Shown here: piece by piece, positions 12,401 to 23,956 of the stretch
Layout of the letters: the number at the start of each line of letters is the position of its first letter
How positions within the stretch are numbered: the first letter of the stretch is position 1
Source: Congeria kusceri
Taxonomy: Eukaryota > Mollusca > Bivalvia > Myida > Dreissenidae
NCBI GenBank assembly: GCA_027627225.1
Contig: CM051030.1
Span: forward strand, 21,940,605 to 22,004,604
Direction of reading: 5' to 3'
Length of the DNA stretch: 64,000 nt
Translations under genes and position numbers: made by a program
The notes under the pieces: model-generated
What the model was told of the DNA's origin: nothing
The model's input: the letters and a program-made list of their open reading frames with translations, nothing else
Databases searched by the model: none

Positions 12401-14713
12401 ATAAACAGTTTTTGTCAGGACTTAAATTAATGGTTAGACATTTGTGATACCTCAACTTACTTTACAGACTGAGAGAATATATACCTCAACTTACATTACA
12501 GAATACGATATTTTAGCAGAAAGTACAATATAAAAGACAATTCTCCTTTTGTAAAATATTGTGTATGCATATAGACATAGCAGGGCCATATAGAATAGGC
12601 TGCATAGAGGGGGGGGGGGGGGCATCCTTGTCTGTTTACACATTTCTAGTCATCAACTGCACCATTTTGGAATCAAAACGCTGACAGCGTAGAAAGACTA
12701 TTGTCGAGAAAAGAAACTAAAAGCAAAAGTATTTTTATCATGAGAAACATTTATTACAGTAAGTGACATGTCTGTTATATCATTTCTACAAAACAAATAT
12801 CAAAACTCATAGCTATACACTGTCCGACTTAAATAAATTGGAATAAGCTGGTATTTGACACAATTGAAAATGGAAATCCAGGCCACTGTCTTTTGTAATT
12901 GAATTTTATATAACGCTCGTCTAATTCAGTGCTATTTATCTACGACATTCCCATCATTATTTTTTTGTAATTTGTGGGAGGCAAAATAATTGTGTGCAAA
13001 CTATTTAAAAAGCAAACAGAGATATGTACATACAAGTCAATCTACAACAGGTAAAAATAGTCGATGAACCGTATTAGTTCGAATCAATGATTAGTGCTTT
13101 TTAACACAAGAGCTATGCTTGGTAAATCTGATTTAATTAAAAATAAGGTAAATTAATAAAATACATTTAAAACTATCTTTAGAACCACAATGCTTTTCCA
13201 TCATTCTTATGCATAAATCAAAACAATAGTAATTGTTAATCGAGTGGTTACGATTGCTCCGCTATATGTACTCAGTCAATACACTCTTGTTAAACTTACG
13301 CAATATAATCTAATACGTACGCCATTAATCAGTAAACAGCACAAACAGACACGCAATCATACTTATGTAAATAGACATAACATGAATTCACTCGTAGATG
13401 TGGACAAACTGGATTATTATTATTGTTTATATGTGTTTAAGTCAGATCTATTTCTTGTCACCTATTCATAGAAAGAAGCATCGATAACAGGAAGCCTCAC
13501 TGCTAAACGAACCGCAGTAATTTATCGATTTACTAACTCGTAGCCTGCAGAGCAAAGAAGTTATTCCCACAAGACCGATTTTTGGAATACAACACCTAAA
13601 TCCTGTTGGCTTGCGCAAACAGTCTAAAATTCACAACCGCACAGTTGCAAGTAGTATTGTCGATTGCATAGGTTAACTTATAGTAAAATGAATAAAACTC
13701 CCCAGAAAAATATTGTTAATGAATTTGTGGTCGTTGAGTTCAATTTAAAATGGAATGAAAATTAAGAACAAACATTGCTTTTAAACTTACAAAAAGCTAG
13801 TTTTTAATCACCAAATGGTTTTCGTCTGTACAAATGGAAACTCAAAAACATGTATATACATTGACTTGACAGTTGATTTAGGTTACACAACACTAATGAA
13901 CGATGCAAAAGTCGACACTAGCACTTGTTGATTTATTTATATTGAAGTGTTTCCTTCGTCATTTGCATGTTTTTCCGTTTGCTGTCAAGTTTAATTGTCA
14001 CTTCCATCTGTTTATTTTGAAAATAATTGATATGAAAGATCGTACAAACACACATTAATATTGTCATTAACTTCAGCATCAGGTGAATTAATTCCCATAA
14101 TCAACTCAGTTTTGAATTCAACCCCCTTTTTACTTAAAATTTTCAAGTATTTTTTTACTTAAAAGTCTTTAAACTTCAAAACTAAACAAAAAGCATTCTC
14201 TTGAGATTGGAATGTAACATTTTCATCAAAGTTTACATGTACATACCTTTACCTTGTATTTGTTATTTGTATCTATAGTTGCGCAATTTCAAATGTATTG
14301 GTCAAAGATACGTAAAATTATTCAAAAGTATTATTTGTATACAAATTGAATGCCTATTTTAATGCAAACTGTTCTGCCAACATTGATTTTTCCATCAGTA
14401 TTCCAACCAGGATTGTCTTCCTTAATTCGTGTATTAACTGAAAGCCTTTTATTATCAGTACAGCACATTTTATCAATAAGGTTATAGGATTTTCTGACTG
14501 AATAGGTTGAATGTTGGCTTAGGCAAGGAAAGTAAAAAGGTGCACTATAAGTAGTTTTTGTATTTTACTAGTGACTTCATGTTATTTCTCAAACGTCGTG
14601 AGTACTCAACAGAGAAACATATTTCATATGATAATATTAAACTAGGTATGGGATATTACTATTGCCCAATCTGAATCGCGTAAAATGTTAACAATATGTT
14701 GTTACTTGTGCAG

Positions 14714-14995
14714 TCCCATCCGAGAATCTGGTGATGTCTGTTGACGGGTACCCGGGTTTGAAGAATGTGACAGTCAACGAGAGCGACGTGCACACATTGC
14801 ATTGTAAGCTGGAGAGTAACCCGGGCTCAACGATCGCTATTACAAAGGACGGGGTGAATGTTAGCCTTGTCCTGTACAAGAAAATGCTTAACTACACTCT
14901 ATCAAGTAACTGTGAAGCTGCAGGAGTGTATACCTGTAGTGGGACCAATGAATATGGATCAGCACCGGCATATAGCATTCAGTATTTTATGAACT
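14714..14995 (+). CDS. Gene 1 exon: Ig domain 4 (no core Trp)
   Basis: Acceptor TGTGCAG ends at 14713 and donor GTAAGT starts at 14996, phase 1 both sides. The frame gives PSENLVMSVDGYPGLKNVTV, then LHCKLESNPG (first Cys), later GVYTCSGTNEYGSAP (second Cys in a typical Y-x-C-x-x-x-N strand). The position where the Ig core tryptophan is expected reads IAITKDG, so the Trp is missing although both disulfide cysteines are kept. Flanked by a 7.7-kb and a 545-bp intron. Confidence 0.8.
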
Positions 14996-15540
14996 GTAAG
15001 TGAAGTTTTATTTAATCACTTTTATTCAAAATCTGTTCATTTTAGCGCAACTTCTTTTCTGAAACCACTTGGCGGATTTTAACCAAACTTGGCAGAAATA
15101 TTCCTGGGATGGTCCTTTACCAAATTCCTTCAATTTATTCGAATATATTGAAAACTTGTTGCCATGGCAACCACAAGCTTAAAAACTGGAAAACTTCTTC
15201 TTGAAATTGTATAATCTCAGTAAATGGTAGAGGCAGTTCTTGGAAGAGAAAGCCGCATAGGCGCATTATGCTTTCATCATTTTTTCAATGAAAAATTTGT
15301 CTTTCTAATGCAAGTTATGAAGCCATTCAGGCTAAATCCCTCGTAATTTCATTTTCTATGAATAAGAACACCAAATTGGTGTTTATTTACAAATAAATAT
15401 TGGTTAATTAAAAAAGTTAAATAAAAGCCTGTTAACTTTTTATAATATTGGTACATCCCTTGCTTCAGTATAACATTAATCTTAATTTTATAGAATTGTA
15501 TCTAGATAAGAAATATCCAACAGTTCTATACTGACTTCAG

Positions 15541-15837
15541 GCTCCCCACGCCGTGCTCCAGGTGAATTGGCCAGAAACGTCAGCAGCAAGCAACATGATA
15601 CAGCAACAATGAAGCTAGCTATTCAAGGCTACCCATCTCCAACGCATCGCTGGGAGAAATGTTTGAATGAAACATGTAATGAAATACCGTCCACTAGCAA
15701 GTACATTGTGTCGTCAGACGGTCTGGGTGCCAATCTGACTGTTGTCAATGTGGAACAATCTGACTTTGGACAATACAAGTTTACGGCTCTGAATGGTGTC
15801 GGAAGCTTAACAGAGATATTCTGGCTTATTCCTTCTG
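15541..15837 (+). CDS. Gene 1 exon: Ig domain 5 (both disulfide Cys missing)
   Basis: Acceptor TTCAG ends at 15540; donor GTAAAA starts at 15838; phase 1. The fold signature is Ig: GYPSPTHRWEKC (core Trp), LTVVNVEQSDFGQYKFTALN (E-F strands) and GSLTEIFWLIPS (G strand). The B-strand position reads MKLAIQG and the F strand YKFTALN, so neither canonical Cys is present. Two other cysteines lie close together just after the Trp (KCLNETC). Membrane-proximal I-set domains without the disulfide are known in adhesion receptors; here it is seen directly from the frame. Confidence 0.78.
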
Positions 15838-18800
15838 GTAAAACATTGCACAATATTAATAGACACATGTTTTGTATGTCCTGCTGTACATAATTGGTTT
15901 AACAAACCTCTATTTTCAAGTCTGAGACATTTTAATGCCTCTGTCGGATCCAAAAGGCTTATTGTAATCACATGTTGTCATTTTGTTCGTCTGTCTGTCT
16001 GTCCATTGTTAATCCTGCTTCTTTTGCAAAGCATTTCGCGCAAATTATTGAAGTTGTTCAAATAAATATTCATATAATGAGATTCTGGACACTTCATTGT
16101 TGTTTGATTTTGTATAGAGCGATATATAATATTTTTTGTTTTTTAAGATCAACACTATATAGAGGGATCACTGACATAGTTGCAACCATCATTTATGCAC
16201 ATCCTACCACAAAGATATTGAAAGTATAGACATAATGTTCTTGTGTGCCATTTAACTGTTGGTCAGGTAACACAGCTTTGTAACTCCCACTTGTATTGCT
16301 CCCCGAAGCTGGATTTTAAGACTTTACACGAAAATGTTAGCCCCAAAAATGAAAACCTGTCTTTATATGAATCAAATTCTTAGGTTTAAAGTTAATTCCA
16401 CAATAAGAGGTCATAGCGTCATTGGGGAGCATCAATTGGTTCCACCGATATTCTTCTTCATACAGACAACTGAAGTGTGGGTCAGTTTTAAAGGGACATA
16501 TTCACAGATTGGCAAGCTGTAAGTTTTCAAAATGTTTTGCCGCAGGTTCCAAACATAAATGTATATATAAATAACACACCTAAATAATGATCAGTTGAGA
16601 TGGGTACTGTAATATAAAACGATTGGAAAGGATGAATACTTGAATAATTGCTTTTTGTTAAAATGTTTCAAAAATGTATATCACTTATATAGTAATAAAA
16701 TGCACTGAATTTATAATAGACTGTCTGGTCTAGCATGAAAGACCTTTGATGGTTCTAAACCCTCGTTGGAGGAACCACTTTGTAAAAATGTTATAGTTTT
16801 TGCAAATAAGACGTTCAGTGACATAATAAACAAGAAATATCTTTAAGAAACAATATTCGGCATCAAGATGATCGTTTACGTGACTTCTCAGACCCCAGCT
16901 TGTTTGGTCCCCACTAAGGGGACTTCTTGCGGACACTATAAAAAACCTTATCGGACCCAAAATCAATTTGAGAGATAAACTCAAACATTATTAAGATGTT
17001 TACCGTGAATAAACTGATCATACCTTCCGTGTTTTCACCGGTGATAAATGAATAACCTTAATGCTAGTAATTTACTTTACTATAATTGTTACATGAATTT
17101 TTCAGGCAAATTTAACAAATTAGCATTGTCAGAAAATAATTGCGGAAGTAAATGAAAATTATTATATATCAGACTAGTGTACGTAGTTATGTTAAATAAT
17201 ATACTATACGTATCATAAATTTTGCTAATATTGTATTCATGCTACGCAAATGAACTAAAAGTAACATTTCGACGTATTACGAGACTTCTTTCACCACATT
17301 TTATTTATAGAAAGATGTTAACTAATTTTTTAAAATTGAATAACATCTACTGGAGAAAGGTGCAATTATAAATAATTCTTAACCGCAATTCAAATATAAA
17401 TTAACAGTAAGTTTATAAATATAAATTCGCCATTTATTAGCTTGACTGTTCGAAAAATAGGTGAGCCGGCCTACTACCCCCGGATGTCGGCGTCCGTGTC
17501 CACGTCTGAATATGGTTAAAGTTTATATTGAAAAGTTTTGTAGCTTCAAAACTACATAAGTTATTCACTTGAAACTTGGAACTAACCTTTGTCATCAACT
17601 CCAGTATCAAGGGCAACATTCCTCATAACTCTAGTTTGTATTTGACATAGTTATGCCCCTTTTTAACATAGATTTTCTGGTTAAAGTTAATATTCGAAAG
17701 TTTTGTAACTTCAATACTACAAAAGCTATTCACTTAAAACTTGGAAAATACCTTTGTAATCAACTCCAGTATCAGGGTAAACATTTCCCATAACTCTATT
17801 TTGTATTTTGATAGAGTTATGTCCCTTTTTTACATAGATTTTCTTGTCAAAGTTCACATTCAAAAAGTTTTGTAACTTCAAACTACATAAGTTATTCACT
17901 TGAAACTTGGAACTACCCTTTATCATCAACTCTAGTACCAGAGGCAACATTACCCATAACTCTATTTTGTATTTTGACATAGTTATGCCCCCTTTTCACT
18001 TAGATTCTCTGTTTAAAGTTTATATTTAAAAGTTTGGTAACTTCAAAACTACATACGTTATTCCCTTGAAATTTTGAAGTAACCTTTGTCATCAAATCTA
18101 GTATCAGGGTCAACATTACCCATAACTCTGTTTTGTATTTTGACAGAGTAAGCCCACTATTTACATAGACTTTGTGGTTAAAGTTTTTGTTCCAAAAATT
18201 TATAAACTATACAAGGTTTCACTTACAAATATTGAATTTTAACAAATATATGCCCCTTTCACTATTCAAAATATATACCAACTGAAATACTTTGAATAGT
18301 CGAGCGCGCTGTCCTCTTGACAGCTCTTGTTGCAATTCTCGGGTTTATGATTCTCCAGACGCTAATTGATCAATGTATATTAGCATAGCTCTACCACGCG
18401 CTATTTTTAGAATGTTGCACTCTGTATCTTGAGGGTGTTTAATACGACCATTTCATACCGATCTTCGCCGAATATCTACGTATGGCTCCGAAAGGTTTCT
18501 TTGCGCAATAATTATCACAAAATTGGATCATTGTAGCTTCTATTTATAGAGCGTGCAGCCGATGTAGGCTAAACAAAATAATTATTTCATTATGTGAATA
18601 AGTATTACATTATGTTCATGACATACAAGGAGTAAAATTGGTCATAATTATGTTCAGTTCTAGAGTTTATGTCGAAGATATGTTTAAAACTTTATTTTAA
18701 CCGCTCATGCAACAATAATGTCAATTTTAATCCCACAAAATATGCAACAGTTATTGGTGAACATCAAATCATAGTTGTAAGTTTGCATTTCCTGAAATTA

Positions 18801-19623
18801 TAAAATTTTCCCAATGCTATTGGCATTCAATTTCCCCGCTACACAAAATTATTGTAAGAAATCTAGGTCAACAGTGATTTCAGAAAGCTACGCCGAAAAA
18901 AAAATGCCAGGAGCTTTCGCTATATTACTATGAGACCCTATGACAATTTGATAAACTGGTTTGTAGCCTTCACCAAACAGTTGATAAAATATGTGTGAAT
19001 TTCTGATGAACAACAATTGGTCACTTGAAGGCATATGGAAATTTTTAGTCGAAATAGATGGGCTTGGGCTATGCCATTCATGAACATATGTTACCTGTGA
19101 TCACCAATGTAATTAGCAAATTAATATCCTCTGTTTATCTAAAGCGTATGCAAACTTAATAATTATGTAACATTGCTGTGTTCAGAAAAATGTAATATTG
19201 AAGGTATTTATCAAAAGGTTAGAAATACATTCACCCAAGTTGAAGCAATTTTTAATATGTACATACAACCCCTTACAATCTGGGTTTACCAACAATTAAC
19301 TTTAAACAAACACAAACATGTCTGCATTGTTTAAATCATATATGGACAGGTACACTACACACGATTTGAATTTTGACTGTGATCCCCAGTGCAACATTAT
19401 GTAATGCAAGAATTTATTGACTTTATCTCAATATTGATGGAAGACATCTGAAAATAAAGAAGCAAATGTTGTAATTGCAATAGCTATAGAAGCATTCAGT
19501 TAGACATTGTGAACAGTACATGTCTTTAAAGCATGGGGGCATTCAATAATATATTCTAACAGGTCTCATTTTATGTAAACAAGCAATACAATTTATTGTT
19601 GACTTATTTGATAATTGTTTCAG
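15838..19623 (+). other. Gene 1 intron with AGCTCGAC-family repeat
   Basis: A 3.8-kb intron. Its main content is a long copy of the AGCTCGACTATTCG family (about 17438-18330) with four internal tandem units. The remainder is AT-rich and shows no exon. Confidence 0.55.
17438..18330 (+). mobile_element. AGCTCGACTATTCG-family element (copy 3) with four internal units
   Basis: Starts TTAGCTTGACTGTTCG and ends GAATAGTCGAGCGCGCTGTC plus CTCTTGACAGCTCTTGTT. Inside are four units of about 165 bp, marked by (C)CTTTGTCATCAACTCCAGT at 17587, 17750, 17917 and 18082. Non-coding; lies in the intron between Ig5 and FN3. Confidence 0.65.
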
Positions 19624-19929
19624 ATAAGCCTGACATACCGAAGAACTTCAGCTACGTCCCATCATCCGTTACACAATCTTCAGTTACTCTGTCCTGGATT
19701 CCCGGCTTCAACGGTGGTCCTCCTCAGACATTTCACGTAGAATACAAGAAGTCGTCCGACAGCGTCTGGATCGTACAGTCTGTACCAGAGACATCAGAGA
19801 ACCCAACCTTGATGAACATGACTTTAGACAACCTTAGTTCAGCTACACAGTATGAGGCACGCATAAAGGCCAGTAACACTATCGGGTCTTCCAATTATAC
19901 AGAAATCTCAACACTCCTGACTTTGAAAG
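19624..19929 (+). CDS. Gene 1 exon: fibronectin type III domain
   Basis: Acceptor GTTTCAG ends at 19623 and donor GTACTA starts at 19930; phase 1. The product starts DKPDIPKNFSYVPSSV and shows the FN3 hallmarks: the B-strand Trp in VTLSWIPGFNGGPPQTF and the F-strand Tyr in SATQYEARIKASN, ending TEISTLLTLKG. About 102 residues, normal for FN3. It sits between the last Ig and the membrane, as in nephrin/echinoid-like receptors, and is paralogous to the FN3 exons at 47055 and 63892 (shared W-x-P-x-F-N-G-G core). Confidence 0.88.
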
Positions 19930-20756
19930 GTACTAAGTTAGTGTATAGTAAATTGTATCATTTGTAACTGAATGCAATTGAAACTATTGTCATTGAAAGT
20001 TGAATGGCATGTAACACAATCAGTAAATCCAATTATACAGGAGTCTCTACATTCCTGAATTTAGTACCAAGTTCGTGGCCTTTCAATTGTATCATTTGTA
20101 ACGCATAACAACTAAAACAAATTGCCATTGAAACTTATAAGTCTGACTGGATCTGGAAACAATTTTATGAATATGTGCATATATGTTCACACTAAAATGG
20201 TACTTCTGATGAAAGTCTAGAAATATATGAATGTTTTCTTTAAGGATAGAAGCATTTTAAAAATACATGCTACAAAATACTTATAAATATCTAATAGACA
20301 AAACAAATATTTACAGAGTCATTTTTTGCATGCATGACACGAGAAGTGTCTTTTTGATACACACTGACATTTCAGTAATATATATTTAACATTATGTGTC
20401 CATGTTTGAACGAAAACCTCTTTGGTGAATTGTTACTATGTTTTTAGGTCCCATTTCTGTGCTTTGTACCTGGATGGCTGCCAGTATTGATGAGCCTATT
20501 ATTTATGCACGTATAGTGAAAGTGTTTCCGTATGAATACATATGTTGATAAAATAGCAAAAACTTTGATTTGTGTAAATAGGACAATACATGGGTTGTCC
20601 GGAAAGTTCGTAGACTAGTGTTGCAAAAATGAAATAGATATTTTCTCTGTGTGTACCTGCTCAAACATTTATTCCTAATAATATTTTGCGTTTTGTTTAT
20701 AGTTTGTTGTAAAATTTCATTTATTTCAATAGTTGATGTATTGTGAGCACTTTGTT

Positions 20757-20794
20757 GCATACGGTATGTTGCGAAGAAACTACATACCGTATGC
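20757..20794. repeat. Perfect 13-bp hairpin
   Basis: GCATACGGTATGT (20757-20769) and its exact reverse complement (20782-20794) are separated by a 12-nt loop. About 170 bp upstream (20587) is GGGTTGTCCGGAAAGTTCGT, which looks like a mariner terminal motif, so this may be part of a decayed mariner. Confidence 0.5.
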
Positions 20795-21409
20795 GGGGCT
20801 TAAACCATACATTAAGATAATCTCGCATCGGTGAGAATCTTTTTGGGCAGTGATAGTTAATAACACTTTTATTACATGCCATACATTGTCGTCAAAATTG
20901 AACTGACGTCAGGTCAGTACACAACTTTAAGAATGTATCAGCATTTTTTAGTAAAAAATTAATTTTCAGTTAAAAGCATGGGATAAAAATATCTTATATT
21001 CTTTGTCATTTCATATCATACTTTATTAAACTCGTCCAGGAAATTCTTAAGTAAGCTCGCCATGGCTCGCAAATTCCCTAACTCGTTTACTAAAATAATG
21101 TATGAAATGACAACGAATGTCAGATCCTATATGAATAAAGTGAAACACTTAAAGTATTCCAATCAGTAATAGAATCATCATTGCCATCCTTAATTTCAAC
21201 ACTTGTATTTTCACCATGCACTGATTCTATGAACATTACGTTCGTGTTTTATTTTACTTGTGTAGGCTTGTAATTATGAAATAGTATTATGAGGTTGTAG
21301 TTGTAAACGAAGTCGAGGTTTATATAATATACTATAACAGACAAACCAGACACGCCCAAGAAAGTTCGATACCTGAAAACCACAGTTTCACCATCTGAGA
21401 CCACTCTAC

Positions 21410-21495
21410 ATAAATAAATAAATAAATAAATAAATAAATGAATGAATGAATGAATGAATGCATGCATGAATGAATAAATAAATAAATTAATTAAT
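21410..21495 (+). repeat. Tetranucleotide microsatellite (AAAT)n(GAAT)n
   Basis: About seven AAAT units followed by five GAAT units, then mixed TGCA/TGAA and AAAT units. Located about 70 bp before the TM exon of gene 1. Confidence 0.9.
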
Positions 21496-21565
21496 ACAAT
21501 ACTCTGAATATGTGATGAGTTGTATTAAATTGACCGTGGGTTCATATATTATCAATCGTTTTCAG

Positions 21566-21712
21566 TTCTGGTTTCAACAAGCAGTTCCAATACTGGGGCG
21601 ATTGCTGGAGGTATTGTTGGAGGAGTGGTAGGGATACTTGTCATTGCGTTGGTAGTAATTGGATTCAGAAGATACGAACTTACAGGTATATGTACCTGCG
21701 TTCGTAAGCAAG
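21566..21712 (+). CDS. Gene 1 exon: transmembrane segment
   Basis: Acceptor GTTTTCAG ends at 21565; donor GTAAGC starts at 21713; 147 nt, phase 1. It encodes a short stalk rich in Ser/Thr, then a hydrophobic helix starting AIAGGIVGGVVGILVIAL, and a positive stop-transfer RRYE followed by a Cys pair (GICTC). The GxxxG-like glycines could favour helix packing. The equivalent gene 2 exon is also exactly 147 nt. Confidence 0.87.
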
Positions 21713-21795
21713 GTAAGCACAGGTTTAATTTATGCACTTGGCTTGGCAACTACTCAAGAATGCCGTAATAAAATTATTCTGTATACACATTTCAG

Positions 21796-21849
21796 AATCA
21801 ACTGGACACGATTTATATGAAACATCTGCAATGGCTGCGAAAGCTAATG
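21796..21849 (+). CDS. Gene 1 exon: cytoplasmic tail 1
   Basis: A 54-nt exon, acceptor TTTCAG ending at 21795, donor GTACGA at 21850, phase 1 on both sides. It encodes ESTGHDLYETSAMAAKAN. Being a multiple of three with equal phases, it could be skipped without breaking the frame. Confidence 0.72.
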
Positions 21850-22147
21850 GTACGAAATATACAACGTATTTGGCTTCTATTGCAATAAAACAATTTAAAA
21901 GGGACCTGTTGACAGATTTGAAAATTGTCAATTTTCGTATGTTTTTGGTCAAAAATTCCAAATGGAAAAAAACAACAACATTATACATAACCTTATACAT
22001 AATACATTATACATACATACAGTGTCGTTTATGAAAAATCTTCAGTTGAAATGGATAAACTTATAAAGCGTTTGTAACGCTTGTCATGTTCTTTTAGACA
22101 CGTGCATCACATACATAGCCTTAAACGTGAACTATATTTATCGTAAG

Positions 22148-22230
22148 TCAGAATGGCTGATTGCTTATCGCGACAGATTTGTTATCCCTACGGTCATAGG
22201 TTCGAGGCCCGGCAAAGGCAAATCGTTAAA
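22148..22230 (+). repeat. tRNA-derived SINE head or tRNA pseudogene
   Basis: Contains an A-box-like AATGGCTGATTGCTTATCG and a perfect B box GGTTCGAGGCC about 45 bp later, the internal Pol III promoter arrangement of tRNA-derived SINEs. No convincing cloverleaf was found, so it is not called as a tRNA gene. Confidence 0.4.
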
Positions 22231-22671
22231 TTATGTGTTGTTGTTTATTCTTGTATAATATGTGTTAGTTTGTCTTTAACTGTTAAAGCTTTCGCAGTTA
22301 ACGCATGAAATGACAGTTTTCAAAAATACGAATAATCTGTGAACAAATCCCTTGATTACAAGCTTGAAATACATCCGACAAAATCAACAATGTGCATTAT
22401 AAGTTTTTATGGTGATTATAGAATGCATATTTTAATTTAAGGTGAATATGACTCCCTTGAAAATTCTAATGAGATTCGGTACGTTATTTTCGTGAGTATA
22501 CTACTGGAATGAGTTAATAATAAAAGAATGTATTGGAAACTGCAACAGAAGTATTGAACGTTTCATTAACATACGAATTATTTTCGAAACAATATTAATT
22601 TATATATTAATTATAAACACTGCCCACTGAATGACTAAAACCATAATATTTTTTTACTTTGCGCAAAAAAG

Positions 22672-22773
22672 ACCCTTATGACATTATAACATGTGTGTAC
22701 AGACATCATGAACACGACCAGAACAACGATGGTTATGACAATGATCTGAATAGCAAGGCATACGATAATTTGG
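22672..22773 (+). CDS. Gene 1 exon: cytoplasmic tail 2 (first half of ITAM-like motif)
   Basis: A 102-nt exon with acceptor AAAAAAG ending at 22671 (a weak tract) and donor GTAAGT at 22774, phase 1. It starts DPYDII and ends GYDNDLNSKAYDNL, giving YDND and YDNL motifs. An acceptor at 22702 inside it was considered, but it does not keep the frame. YDNL forms the first half of the ITAM-like pair. Confidence 0.72.
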
Positions 22774-23543
22774 GTAAGTTATTCAGTAGTTAAATAACAC
22801 ATGACCGAGAGGGTGATTTAAAAAATAGCAATACGATGTTATCAACAAAATTATCAACACGTTGTTATATCCAAGGATGTAGCCGATAGATATAGCTTTT
22901 CAAGGTTTATGTTATTTTACATCGTCCTCTCATGCATGTGGTATTATTGAATGATACTGTGGAATGATTGGCCTCATAAAATATTACAACATTATTTCAT
23001 CTTTGAAAGCAATGGGCAGCTAGATTAAGCATTAATACATGTACCCAAAATATGTATTCTCGTAACACCTATGCGTTTGGTAAATGGCGTCATGGTGATG
23101 ACTATTCCCGAATTCGACATTCTAAACAATTATGGAATCTATTGTTAGTTTGGTGTTCTGAAAATATGCACCATGCGATCAATTTCTGCAATCTACAATG
23201 ACGGCCTTTGCATTCCTCTTAACATCGCAACACAATCGACTTACAGATGCTTATAATAGGTTATAATTGTTATACCAAAAAATAAAACGCTTTAAAATGA
23301 CTACGTTCGACGTTCGATATTGAACTTGTGTTTAACCTCTATATAAAAGTAGTTAATCCAATAGAATGCGATTTATATATTTACATGTAGTTATACACAC
23401 TATAACCCATTATGTTTGATTTTATAATGTCTACACATTAAACGATATAATGTGATAAATGTGATTACCCGAACTGTTGTTTGCAATATAAGTATTTATT
23501 GTTATGCATTAAACTTTACGTTGCGTTGCATCTTTCATTTCAG

Positions 23544-23556
23544 ATGCCGGTCAAAG
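23544..23556 (+). CDS. Gene 1 micro-exon (13 nt)
   Basis: Only 13 nt, between acceptor ATTTCAG (ends 23543) and donor GTAACT (23557). It enters in phase 1 and leaves in phase 2, encoding D-A-G-Q plus the first two bases of Ser. It is needed to reach the frame of the next exon: without it the frame hits TAG after eight codons. Inferred from frame arithmetic; cDNA would prove it. Confidence 0.65.
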
Positions 23557-23681
23557 GTAACTACAACTCCTTACTTCTGTCATTCATTGTGATCGAGAAT
23601 CTGAATAACAACATAAGTTCTCAACACAAATATAATATATACCTTCCATGTGATTTAGGTTTATAATTTGTTCTTTTACAG

Positions 23682-23770
23682 CGGAAAGCATATCTACTCC
23701 GAATTAGGGCGTCCAGCGGTAAAAGATAATTCACGTTTGTACGAGAACACAGCTGTACATTTAGATGCAG
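23682..23770 (+). CDS. Gene 1 exon: cytoplasmic tail 3
   Basis: Acceptor TTTTACAG ends at 23681, donor GTACAA at 23771. It enters in phase 2 and leaves in phase 1. It encodes GKHIYSELGRPAV, then a segment with LYENTAV. YSEL is the second half of the ITAM-like pair and YENT fits a pYxN (Grb2-type SH2) site. Other frames are closed. Confidence 0.75.
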
Positions 23771-23915
23771 GTACAACACGTACATGTATATCATAAATTA
23801 AACACCTGAACTATATGAATTTGATTTCCGTTTACGTCTCATAGGGTGGCCAGGAAAATAATAAACGTCATTGTTTTCATATGATATACATACATACAAA
23901 TTTATACGTTTGCAG

Positions 23916-23956
23916 GAAAAGCAGTGTATGTGAATACAACATTTGGAATGTCATAG
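23916..23956 (+). CDS. Gene 1 last coding exon and stop
   Basis: Acceptor GTTTGCAG ends at 23915; phase 1. It encodes GKAVYVNTTFGMS and then TAG (23954-23956). YVNT matches the classic pY-V-N Grb2 SH2 recognition form. No donor is needed. Confidence 0.75.

Larger units (their letters stand above)
7057..14713 (+). other. Gene 1 intron, 7.7 kb, repeat-rich
   Basis: No Ig or other exon seen. Contents: a GC-richer stretch (7240-8300) of unknown nature with no sustained reading frame; a diverged repeat at 8880-9300 (frequent GGTCAGTCGG-like text); a partial AGCTCGACTATTCG-family copy at 10610-10870; a tRNA-like SINE head near 11017-11095; an AGGTCA-rich satellite (11180-12400); a run of G at 12609-12622; and a repeat at 13841-13945 whose inverted relative lies at 27040-27130. 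Confidence 0.55.
2740..23956 (+). other. Gene 1: IgSF receptor, 5 Ig + FN3 + TM + tyrosine tail (3' part of gene)
   Basis: Twelve exons with GT-AG borders join in one frame. All introns are phase 1 except the last-but-one, which is phase 2. Exonic length 2216 nt plus one base from the missing upstream exon gives 739 codons including the stop, so the model is internally consistent. Order: Ig1 2740-3030, Ig2 3217-3522, Ig3 6769-7056, Ig4 14714-14995, Ig5 15541-15837, FN3 19624-19929, TM 21566-21712, tail exons to a TAG at 23954-23956. The layout resembles nephrin/echinoid/hemicentin-like adhesion receptors (family knowledge), and domain ends in the form VLC/VLY are typical of them. The signal peptide and any earlier Ig domains must lie upstream of the window. 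The intracellular end carries ITAM-like and YxN motifs, suggesting a signalling receptor; ligand and orthology are unknown. Confidence 0.85.

Noticed and set aside
22148..22230. Functional tRNA gene
   Set aside because: B box is good, but I could not fold a full cloverleaf with paired acceptor stem; SINE head is more likely.
22703..22773. Shorter form of the tail exon starting after TACAG at 22702
   Set aside because: From phase 1 this start gives a stop within the exon; the longer exon from 22672 keeps the frame.
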